This document shows, piece after piece, positions 8,870 to 17,184 of a stretch of 64,000 bases of DNA. The stretch's first letter is position 1. Every line of letters begins with the position of its first letter. The stretch lies in contig JAUZOD010000008.1 in the NCBI GenBank assembly GCA_030706635.1, forward strand, positions 43,670 through 107,669, given 5' to 3'. Origin of the DNA: Bacteroidota bacterium. GTDB taxonomy: Bacteria; Bacteroidota; Bacteroidia; Chitinophagales; Chitinophagaceae. Below the pieces are notes generated by a model. That model was not told the origin of the DNA and did no database searches. It worked only from the letters and a program-made list of their open reading frames with translations. The position numbers were made by a program, and so were the translations under genes.

Positions 8870-10434
8870 ATGGATGCCAACGTTATATATATCATAATTG
8901 CCGTCGTCGGCGTCATCGCAGGCGTGCTGGTGGGCAAGATGATCTTTTCCAGAAATACCAAAAAACAGATTGAAGAGGCAGACCAGCAAAGCCAGAAAAT
9001 TCTTGCGGATGCCCAGCTTTCCGCCGAAAACCTGAAAAGGAGAAGCTGCTGGAAGCCAAAGAGCGGTTTGTTCAGTTAAAGTCAGAACACGATAAGGAGG
9101 TGCTGGACAGAAACCGTAAACTCAGCGATTCCGAACTTCGGATTAAACAAAAAGAGCAGGGAATCAACCAGCGGATGGATTCCCTGGATAAGCAGGGCAA
9201 GGAAAATGAGGCCATCAAGGAAAACCTGAACCGTCAGATAGAAGTGGTTAATCAGAAACGCACCGAATTGGAAAAACACCAGGAAGAGCATATCCGCCGT
9301 TTGGAAAAAATTTCTGCCCTTACGGCGGAAGAGGCTAAAAACCAGCTGATAGAAAGCCTGAAGAGTGAAGCTCATACCCAGGCGCTTGCCCTCCAGCAGG
9401 AGATCATTGATGATGCCCGTCAAAAAGCCAATAAAGAAGCCCGTAAAATTATTATTCAAAGCATCCAGCGTACCGCTGCAGAACAGGCCATAGAGAATTC
9501 CATAACGGTCTTTAACCTGGAAAGTGATGAAATCAAGGGTCAGATCATCGGACGGGAAGGCCGCAATATCCGGGCCCTGGAAGCAGCTACCGGAGTGGAC
9601 CTGATCGTGGACGATACCCCGGAAGCCATCGTGCTTTCTTCTTTTGATCCGCTTCGCCGCGAAATTGCCAGGCTTGCCCTGCAGCGGCTGGTTGCGGACG
9701 GACGCATCCACCCGGCACGTATTGAAGAAGTGGTGGAGAAAACCCGCCGGCAGATTGAAGAACAGGTTGTAGAGATCGGGGAAAGAACGGTGATTGAACT
9801 GGGAATACACGGTCTTCACAAAGAACTCGTCAGGATTGTAGGTAAGATGCGCTTCCGCTCTTCTTACGGACAAAATCTCCTGATGCACAGCCGGGAAGTG
9901 GCTAATCTCTGTGCCATCATGGCTTCGGAGCTGGGCATGAATCCGAAACTGGCCAAACGCGCGGGATTATTGCACGATATTGGCAAAGTTCCGGACGAAG
10001 AAACAGAACTCAGCCATGCCTTGCTGGGAATGAAGATTGCGGAAAAATACGGCGAAAATCCCGCTGTGGTCAACGCCATCGGGGCGCATCACGACGAAGT
10101 GGAGATGCAATATGTAATTGCTCCCATCATCCAGGCCTGCGATGCCATCAGCGGGGCCAGGCCAGGAGCAAGGCGTGAGATCATGCAGCAGTATATTCAG
10201 CGGATCAAGGATCTGGAAAACCTGGCCCTCACCTATCCGGGCGTTGAAAAAGCCTATGCCATCCAGGCCGGACGGGAATTGCGGGTTATTGTGGAATCCG
10301 ATCGCGTCTCGGATAGTGACAGCGATAAACTGAGCTTCGAAATCGCTCAGAAAATCCAAACCGAGATGACTTATCCGGGGCAGATTAAGGTAACAGTAAT
10401 CCGCGAAAAGAGAGCAGTCAACGTTGCCCGGTAA
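8870..10434 (+). pseudogene. rny: Ribonuclease Y, split by an apparent 1-nt deletion near 9035-9038
   Basis: ORF 8870-9079 has the TM anchor and start of coiled coil; ORF 9100-10434 has the rest of the coiled coil, KH and HD domains. Adding one A to AAAA (9035-9038) restores [33 protein letters not shown]. Confidence 0.85.
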
Positions 10435-10449
10435 CGGACAGCAATAGTT

Positions 10450-10480
10450 TTTGAATTTACCAGAAACCTTGTTAGCTTTG
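10450..10480 (+). promoter_or_regulatory. Bacteroidota-type promoter upstream of rplS
   Basis: TTTG (10450-10453) - 19 nt - TAGCTTTG (10473-10480), matching TTTG/TAnnTTTG. Confidence 0.6.
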
Positions 10481-10499
10481 CATCCCCAAAAATCATGTT

Positions 10500-10856
10500 A
10501 TGAGCACGGCAGTAGCATATATCCACGAACAGTTAACGATAAAAAAAGAACTCCCCAAATTCAAAGCGGGGGATAATATTACCGTTAACTATAAAATCAT
10601 TGAAGGCAACAAGGAACGTATCCAGAGTTTTAAAGGAGACGTAATTAAACGCCAGGGGGTCGGCCAAACTGCGACTTTTACCGTGCGCAAGATTTCCGAT
10701 GCCATAGGCGTTGAAAGAACATTTCCCTTATTTTCACCCCATATTGAGTCCGTATCGGTGAACAAAGTAGGCCGGGTCCGCCGCGCTAAACTTTATTTCC
10801 AACGGGAAAGAAGCGGGAAAAGCGCCCGCATCAAGGAAAAGAGAATCGTTTCCTGA
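10500..10856 (+). CDS. rplS: 50S ribosomal protein L19
   Basis: FKAGDNITVNYKIIEGNKERIQSFKGDVIKRQG...FTVRKISDAIGVERTFPLFSPHIESVSVNKVGRVRRAKLYFQRER. Confidence 0.97.
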   Translation: MSTAVAYIHEQLTIKKELPKFKAGDNITVNYKIIEGNKERIQSFKGDVIKRQGVGQTATFTVRKISDAIGVERTFPLFSPHIESVSVNKVGRVRRAKLYFQRERSGKSARIKEKRIVS

Positions 10857-10886
10857 TTTTTTTATAAATCAACTGTTAATGATCTG

Positions 10887-10915
10887 GCGGAAGTACAATC
10901 CTTCCGCTTTTTTAT
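10887..10915 (+). terminator. Intrinsic terminator of rplS
   Basis: GCGGAAG-tacaatc-CTTCCGC-TTTTTT. Confidence 0.85.
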
Positions 10916-10954
10916 TTTCAAAGGATTATCTTTGGGGTCTTAAAAGATAAGACT

Positions 10955-11236
10955 ATGTTCAGCCATTTCCTGCAGAGTTTATTCCTGTTGTCGGCACCCG
11001 GCGGATCAGAATGGATTCTGATTATCCTTGCGGTACTGATCCTTTTCGGAGGAAGAAAAATTCCTGAATTCATGCGTGGACTCGGCCGCGGGATGCGCGA
11101 ATTCAACGATGCCAAGAACAACGTGAAAAAAGAATTTGAGGATGGAATGAATGAGCCGAGGGAATCAACGCCACCTGTAACGTCAACACCAACGTCTTCA
11201 GCTACCCAAACTTCTGCTAACAACTCAGCGAACTGA
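10955..11236 (+). CDS. tatA: Sec-independent translocase TatA/TatE
   Basis: EWILIILAVLILFGGRKIPEFMRGLGRGMREFNDAKNNVKKEFE. Confidence 0.92.
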   Translation: MFSHFLQSLFLLSAPGGSEWILIILAVLILFGGRKIPEFMRGLGRGMREFNDAKNNVKKEFEDGMNEPRESTPPVTSTPTSSATQTSANNSAN

Positions 11237-11294
11237 TAAACCCGGCTGAACCTGCCGGTCTTTGTACGTTTCGCTGATTGTGTAGTCACCACGC

Positions 11295-12752
11295 TTGTTT
11301 ACCTTCTCCTCCATATGTGAATACCATCAGGCTCTGTTCGCAGGGTCCATTTCCTGCCGGGAAGCAGTTTCTTATTATCTGGAACGGATTCATCGCCTAA
11401 GCCATTTAAACGCCTTTGTATCATTGTACGAAGCGGAGGCATTTTCCGCTGCCGACCGGCTCGACGAGGACAGAAGGTCCGGGCGTCAGCCTGGAAAGCT
11501 CCATGGGGTGGTGATTGGCATTAAGGATGTGCTCTGTTACAAAGATCATCTGGTAACTGCCTCTTCTAAAATTCTCGAAGGTTTTAATCCGCTTTACAAT
11601 GCCACCGCCGTAGAACGGCTGCTGAAGGAAGGGGCTATTTTAATAGGTCACCTGAACTGTGATGAATTCGCCATGGGTTCGAGCAATGAGAATTCCGTTT
11701 ATGGCCGGGTAAAAAACGCCCTGGATCCGGACCTGGTGGCCGGGGGATCCTCGGGCGGATCAGCGGTAGCCGTTCAGGCCGGCCTTTGTATGGCTTCCCT
11801 GGGCAGCGATACCGGAGGCTCTGTCCGTCAGCCGGCCGATTTTTGCGGCGTCATTGGGCTGAAACCGACTTATGGGCGGGTTTCCCGGTACGGCCTGATC
11901 GCTTATGCTTCCTCCTTTGACCAAATCGGGATTTTTGGCAGAACCATTGCCGATACCGCTCTCGTGCTGGAAGTGATATCCGGATTTGATGGCCGGGACA
12001 GTACTTCTTCCCGCCAGCCCGTTCCGGCATTTGCGGCAGGTTTAAAGGATCCTGTTTCCAGGTACCGGATTGCCGTGCTGAAAGAGGCGCTACAGCACCC
12101 GTCATTGGATCCGGAAATCCGGGATCAGCTCACCGGGTTTATTGGCGAACTGAAGAATGCGGGTCATCTGGTGGAAGAAATATCATTCGATCTGCTCGAC
12201 TTCATCGTACCCGCCTATTATATATTGACCACGGCCGAAGCTTCTTCCAATTTATCCCGTTTTGATGGGGTGCGTTATGGAATAAGAACCGGGGATAAGG
12301 AAGCCCGATATCCTGATTTTTACCGGAAAACCAGATCCGAAGGCTTTGGCAAAGAAGTAAAAAGAAGGATTCTCCTCGGAACCTTTGTTTTGAGTTCCGG
12401 ATATTATGAAGCCTATTTTACCAGGGCGCAACAGGTAAGAAAAATTTTAACAGATAGAACGAGATTGATATTCAATCAGTTCGACATAATTCTCACTCCC
12501 ACAGTCCCAACCACCGCTTTTCGCGCCGGAGACAAAATTACCGATCCGGTTGCGATGTATCTCGCTGATTTATATACAGTTTATGCAAATCTGGTGGGCA
12601 TTCCGGGCATTTCTTTACCCCTTTTTCATCATTCAAATGGCATGCCTTTTGGGGTGCAGGCTATGACAAACCAATTTCAGGAATTATCTTTACTCCAGTT
12701 CTCCTGCGAACTGATTCAACAATATAAGTCCTACGAAATTCCGACTTTATGA
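11295..12752 (+). CDS. gatA: Asp-tRNA(Asn)/Glu-tRNA(Gln) amidotransferase subunit A (TTG start)
   Basis: Amidase signature GGSSGGSAVAVQAGLCMASLGSDTGGSVRQPADFCGVIGLKPTYGRVSRYGL. Confidence 0.95.
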   Translation: MFTFSSICEYHQALFAGSISCREAVSYYLERIHRLSHLNAFVSLYEAEAFSAADRLDEDRRSGRQPGKLHGVVIGIKDVLCYKDHLVTASSKILEGFNPLYNATAVERLLKEGAILIGHLNCDEFAMGSSNENSVYGRVKNALDPDLVAGGSSGGSAVAVQAGLCMASLGSDTGGSVRQPADFCGVIGLKPTYGRVSRYGLIAYASSFDQIGIFGRTIADTALVLEVISGFDGRDSTSSRQPVPAFAAGLKDPVSRYRIAVLKEALQHPSLDPEIRDQLTGFIGELKNAGHLVEEISFDLLDFIVPAYYILTTAEASSNLSRFDGVRYGIRTGDKEARYPDFYRKTRSEGFGKEVKRRILLGTFVLSSGYYEAYFTRAQQVRKILTDRTRLIFNQFDIILTPTVPTTAFRAGDKITDPVAMYLADLYTVYANLVGIPGISLPLFHHSNGMPFGVQAMTNQFQELSLLQFSCELIQQYKSYEIPTL

Positions 12753-12859
12753 AAACCGGATCAACGAGCTACAATTTCCGGTAACTACAATCCGCAATCC
12801 ATCCCTTGAAAAATTTATAAGCCGCATTTTCCGGTTTATAAATCTTTAAGCTTTAAGAG

Positions 12860-13924
12860 ATGAAAAGACTTTTATTGTTGGGCTTTGCATTCATTGCCCT
12901 TGTGCTGAATTCCCGTGCAGATGCCTTAAAGAGAGACAAAACTTCCGTTTCACTTTGTTTACCCATCGACACCAGCGACCTCAGTAACGGCTTGGATAAT
13001 CTGTTTCTGGCCTCGGTCAGGGGCAGCAACGGAGCCCTGCTGAATCCCCGTGCGATAAACTATGTGAAGGATTTCATGGCCAAGAACAGGAAAGATCTCG
13101 AGGAAATCCAGTCTGCCGGACGCTCTTATTTAAGACTGATTGACGGTATTTTAAGCCAATACGGGCTTCCCAGCCAGCTTAAATACCTGGCCATGATTGA
13201 ATCCGAACTCAAACCTACGGCAGTTTCCTGCGTTGGGGCAGCGGGTCCCTGGCAATTAATGCCGGCCACAGCCCGCATTTTGGGCCTTAAGGTGAACCGC
13301 AGGGTGGATGAAAGGAAAAACTACCGGAAGAGCACCCAGGCAGCGGCCGCTTACCTGAAAGACCTGTATGCCGAATTCGGCGATTGGCTACTGGTGATTG
13401 CAGCCTATAATGGCGGGGACGGCAATGTTTACCGGGCGATGAAGAGAAGCCATAGCACCAATTTCTGGAATCTTGAGTATTATTTACCCAGGGAATCCAG
13501 GAACCATGTAAAAAAATTCATTGGCACCCAGTATACGCTGGAAGGTCAGGGTAGTGTAACCACCCTTACCAAAAAAGAAGCAGCCGAACAGCTTTCCGGA
13601 TCATCCATGTATGTTTTTACCAGAAAAATAAATAAGGACGAGGATGCAAATGCAAAAACACTTACTGTTTCCGGCAAATATAATGCAACGGCCATTTCCA
13701 AATATGTCCTCATGGATATGGGAGACTTTAACCGTTATAATCCGGATTTCGACAAGGTGATGGCCAGTGATAATAATAGCTATGACCTGAAGCTGCCTGC
13801 TGATAAAATGGATCTTTTTGTATCAGACAAATACCAGATCCTGAATGAGTCCGTGCAGCAGTTGATGATGGAAGAAAATATAGAGGAAAATAACAAGACT
13901 ATTGCAGGAATTGTCCGTAAATAA
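12860..13924 (+). CDS. Lytic murein transglycosylase (MltD/SLT family)
   Basis: IESELKPTAVSCVGAAGPWQLMPATARILGL...AYNGGDGNVYRA. Confidence 0.88.
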   Translation: MKRLLLLGFAFIALVLNSRADALKRDKTSVSLCLPIDTSDLSNGLDNLFLASVRGSNGALLNPRAINYVKDFMAKNRKDLEEIQSAGRSYLRLIDGILSQYGLPSQLKYLAMIESELKPTAVSCVGAAGPWQLMPATARILGLKVNRRVDERKNYRKSTQAAAAYLKDLYAEFGDWLLVIAAYNGGDGNVYRAMKRSHSTNFWNLEYYLPRESRNHVKKFIGTQYTLEGQGSVTTLTKKEAAEQLSGSSMYVFTRKINKDEDANAKTLTVSGKYNATAISKYVLMDMGDFNRYNPDFDKVMASDNNSYDLKLPADKMDLFVSDKYQILNESVQQLMMEENIEENNKTIAGIVRK

Positions 13925-13950
13925 ATAACAAGGTCGCTTTCATTAACCGT

Positions 13951-13984
13951 ACCCCTGGCCTTCACCTTCAGGCAGGGGTTTTTA
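13951..13984 (+). terminator. Intrinsic terminator after the transglycosylase gene, overlapping the pabB 3' end
   Basis: ACCCCTG...CAGGGGT followed by T-run. Confidence 0.65.
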
Positions 13985-15269
13985 GTATTTCTTCCATTGC
14001 GGAGATCTTCATCAGGCATTCTTCATATTCTTTTTCCGGATCACTGCCGGAAGTAATGCCCGAGCCGGCAAAATAAGCGAGATAATGGTTATGCTGGTTA
14101 TACAGCAGACTTCTGATGACCACATTGAAATCAAAATCCTGATTGGGTTTCACATAACCAACAGCGCCTGAAAATAATCCGCGTTTTGTTTTTTCATATT
14201 GCTCAATTAATTCCAGTACCCGTTTCTTGGGCGCCCCGGTCATGGACCCCATGGGAAAGGTAGACGAGATCATCTCCGTCCAGTGCAACCCCGGTTTCAA
14301 CCTGCCTTGTATTGTAGAAATCATCTGATGAACCTGGGGGAAACTATAAATGCCAAAAAGCTCTTCCACTTTTACCGTATCCGGCTTACAAATACGGGAA
14401 AGGTCGTTGCGTACCAGATCAACCACCATTACATTTTCGGCACGGTCTTTTTCGCTGTTCAGCAAACTCTGCCTCAATTCTTCATCCTGCTGTTTGTTCT
14501 GCAGGTCCCTGGGGGCTGTGCCCTTGATGGGTTGTGAGACAATCAGGTCGCCCCTCCTTTTCAGGTATCTTTCAGGGCTGGCGCAGAGTAAAAATTTTCC
14601 TGCCAGAGTATAATAGGCCGAAAAAGGGGATGGAGAAATCCGGTTCAGCGCCTGGAACAGCGGCATCGGATCTATGATTGCCTGTTCTGCATAAAACTCC
14701 TGACAGAAATTAATTTCGTAACAATCCCCGCGTAAAATATGTTCCTTCAACCGCTCAACAATGTGAATATATTCCGCTTTCTGCAAACGTTGACGGATAA
14801 CGGTTTCCGGCAATTGTTCTTTAACTTCTACATGCGCGGAAGCCGCCTGGATTTCACTTAATATCCTGTCATGCTGGTCCTGAAACGATCCGATACTTAA
14901 GCGGTCATGGTTTAACAGGATGATGGTTTCCGGAATAAAAAAGAAAAGGTCGGGAAAGCCGATGGCATCCGGCAGATGAGCAGGAACCGATTCCGTTTCG
15001 GATTTCAGGTCAAACGAGAGATGACCAAAAAGCCAGTCATTCTGTTGTGAAGAAAAATGTTTGAGTTGATTGAAAGCATCGCCTGCCCGAGCCTCCACAC
15101 GGGATCTTTCTCCAACGGCAGCAATACACTCGAAAGAGTGTGTGCTGGATTTGTATTGCTGGTTATCCAAAAAACAACAGGTATTAAACCGGGCTGACCA
15201 ATTTAATACCTGTTGTTTTACTTTATACAGATCGTGTACGGGAAAAGAAACAAAAGCGCGGCTAGCCAT
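13968..15269 (-). CDS. pabB: Aminodeoxychorismate synthase component I / chorismate-binding enzyme
   Basis: ILRGDCYEINFCQEFYA, SPSPFSAYYTLAGKFLLCASPERYLKR, QPIKGTAPR, FPMGSMTGAPKKRVLELIEQYE, YFAGSGITSGSDPEKEYEECLMK. Confidence 0.92.
   Translation of the reverse strand: MASRAFVSFPVHDLYKVKQQVLNWSARFNTCCFLDNQQYKSSTHSFECIAAVGERSRVEARAGDAFNQLKHFSSQQNDWLFGHLSFDLKSETESVPAHLPDAIGFPDLFFFIPETIILLNHDRLSIGSFQDQHDRILSEIQAASAHVEVKEQLPETVIRQRLQKAEYIHIVERLKEHILRGDCYEINFCQEFYAEQAIIDPMPLFQALNRISPSPFSAYYTLAGKFLLCASPERYLKRRGDLIVSQPIKGTAPRDLQNKQQDEELRQSLLNSEKDRAENVMVVDLVRNDLSRICKPDTVKVEELFGIYSFPQVHQMISTIQGRLKPGLHWTEMISSTFPMGSMTGAPKKRVLELIEQYEKTKRGLFSGAVGYVKPNQDFDFNVVIRSLLYNQHNHYLAYFAGSGITSGSDPEKEYEECLMKISAMEEILKTPA
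15119..15161. repeat. 10-bp inverted repeat with nested 6-bp hairpin inside pabB coding sequence
   Basis: CAGCAATACA (15119-15128) ... TGTATTGCTG (15152-15161); nested ACACTC-GAAA-GAGTGT (15126-15141). Confidence 0.9.
15171..15219. repeat. 18-bp perfect inverted repeat inside pabB coding sequence
   Basis: AAAACAACAGGTATTAAA (15171-15188), 13-nt spacer, TTTAATACCTGTTGTTTT (15202-15219). Confidence 0.95.
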
Positions 15270-15283
15270 GGAGGTTACTCCGG

Positions 15284-15751
15284 TTAAAAATCATCCTCTT
15301 CTTCTTCAAAGCCATTGTCATTAAAGAGATCCAGGTTTTTGAATTCATCATCCAGCCCCAGATCATCTTCGTCGCTTCCCTTGGCCGTCTTTTTCCCGGG
15401 AACGGCCGTGCCCCCTTTCTTGGCTTTGGAACGGGGAATATCAAATTCATCAAAATCAGGATCCCATTCCTCATCCTCTTCCACCTTATCCCATTCATCC
15501 ACTTCATCTTCTTCAGAGGCGTCGTCATCGTCGTCTTCGTCCTCATCATCTCCTTTCTTTTTTGATTTTGGAGAAGATGTCTTAGCCGTCTTTTTTGATA
15601 ACGTTTTCGGAGTTTCAACCTCGTCATCATCGTCATCCTCGTCGTCGTCTTCCTTTACTTTTTTTGAGGAAGGTTTCGCGGCAGTTGGCTTCGATGGTGC
15701 AGGTGCGGATTTTTTTGAATCCTTTTTCTCCTTATCAGATTTTGATGCCAT
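15284..15751 (-). CDS. Low-complexity charged protein (Lys/Ala/Pro-rich N-term, Asp/Glu-rich remainder)
   Basis: MASKSDKEKKDSKKSAPAPSKPTAAKPSSKKVKEDDDEDDDDDEVETPK...GLDDEFKNLDLFNDNGFEEEEDDF. Confidence 0.7.
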   Translation of the reverse strand: MASKSDKEKKDSKKSAPAPSKPTAAKPSSKKVKEDDDEDDDDDEVETPKTLSKKTAKTSSPKSKKKGDDEDEDDDDDASEEDEVDEWDKVEEDEEWDPDFDEFDIPRSKAKKGGTAVPGKKTAKGSDEDDLGLDDEFKNLDLFNDNGFEEEEDDF

Positions 15752-15840
15752 ATTCCAATAAGATTAGATTGTAAAATTTCAGCGAAGTTTTTAAACCTCC
15801 AAATTTTTTTAAAAAGATTTTTTGGGTTCGCCGGTCCGGG

Positions 15841-17106
15841 TCAGATATTTTCTATCAGTTGGTTACGACCCGGGCCATTGGATATATAGGAAACTTTAAC
15901 TTTCAGGTATTTATCTATGAAAGAAATATATGCTCTCATCGGTCCGGGCAGCTCTCCGTAGCTCCGGATGGCGGTAATATCCGATTTCCAGCCGGCAAAA
16001 GAGGACAGGATGGGTTTTATGCTATGCTGGAGCATCTGGAAAGGAACCTCAGCAGTCTCTTTTCCATCGATCTGGTATTTGCAGCACACTTCCAGTTTTT
16101 CAAAATCATCCAGCACGTCGGCCTTGGTCATCACCAGGTTGGTAACCCCGTTGAGCATGCAGGCATACCGAAGGGCCACCAGATCAATCCAGCCACAGCG
16201 CCGTGGCCGCCCGGTAGTAGCTCCGAATTCGGCACCGGCCTTGCGGATACGATCGCCCGTTTCGTCAGAAAGCTCAGTAGGAAAAGGACCACTCCCCACA
16301 CGCGTGCAGTAGGCCTTGGTCACGCCAATAACATCCCGGATCTTCTGGGGAGCGATACCAAGCCCGGTACAAACGCCCGCCGAAATGGTGTTGGAAGATG
16401 TAACAAAGGGAAAAGTGCCAAAATCAACATCCAGCATGCTTCCCTGCGCCCCTTCAGCGAGAACAGTCTGGCCCTGACTGATCTTATCGTTGATGAAATA
16501 TTCCCCGGGTACAATTTTAAATTGCCGCATGAATTCCAATGCCTCAAAAAATTCTTCTTCCCAGGCAGAAACATCCTCCTGAAAATGAAGACCGTCCAAC
16601 AATTTCTGATGTTTTAGCCGGAGCCTGATGTATTGTGTCGTGAAACTTTTATCCAGCAGGTCGCCTACCCGCAGCCCGTTCCGACCCGTTTTATCCATAT
16701 AGGCCGGCCCGATCCCCTTTAAGGTGGACCCGATCTTTTCATTTCCTTTTGAAAGTTCGGAAGCTTTATCGAGGGCCCGGTGGGTGGGAAGAATGATGTG
16801 CGCCCGCTGCGCGATGTACAGATTCTTCCGGTAATCGATGCCAAATGATTTTACCGATTCACATTCTCTTTTCAGGGTAACAGGGTCGAGCACTACCCCA
16901 TTACCGATCAGGTTAACGGTATTTTCGTGGAAGATGCCGGATGGTATCTGATGAAGAACGATCTTTTGATCATTCACATAAAGCGTATGCCCGGCATTGG
17001 GCCCACCCTGGAACCGGGCAATAACATCGTATCGGGGTGCGAAATAATCCACAATCTTGCCCTTACCCTCATCGCCCCATTGCAGGCCTAAAATAACATC
17101 AACCAT
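15841..17106 (-). CDS. purA: Adenylosuccinate synthase
   Basis: MVDVILGLQWGDEGKGKIVDYFA, QGGPNAGHTLYV, GIGPAYMDKTGRNGLRVGDLL, TTGRPRRCGWIDLVALRYA. Confidence 0.97.
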   Translation of the reverse strand: MVDVILGLQWGDEGKGKIVDYFAPRYDVIARFQGGPNAGHTLYVNDQKIVLHQIPSGIFHENTVNLIGNGVVLDPVTLKRECESVKSFGIDYRKNLYIAQRAHIILPTHRALDKASELSKGNEKIGSTLKGIGPAYMDKTGRNGLRVGDLLDKSFTTQYIRLRLKHQKLLDGLHFQEDVSAWEEEFFEALEFMRQFKIVPGEYFINDKISQGQTVLAEGAQGSMLDVDFGTFPFVTSSNTISAGVCTGLGIAPQKIRDVIGVTKAYCTRVGSGPFPTELSDETGDRIRKAGAEFGATTGRPRRCGWIDLVALRYACMLNGVTNLVMTKADVLDDFEKLEVCCKYQIDGKETAEVPFQMLQHSIKPILSSFAGWKSDITAIRSYGELPGPMRAYISFIDKYLKVKVSYISNGPGRNQLIENI

Positions 17107-17184
17107 CAGTAGTGATTTGCAGTTTACCGGAAAGCCGCAAAAATAAGTGAATGGAAATCAATGAGAAATTATTTTCATTTTTCA

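Noticed and set aside
9031-9040. Programmed -1 frameshift as explanation for split rny
   Set aside because: The local sequence ctg aaa agg is not an X XXY YYZ slippery site; slipping tRNA-Lys from AAA to GAA mispairs at the first position. A 1-nt deletion or sequencing error is simpler.
15315-15761. Ser-rich 148-aa ORF on + strand
   Set aside because: Exact antisense of the Asp/Glu/Lys-rich gene; poly-Ser/Phe is the expected complement of GAT/GAA runs.
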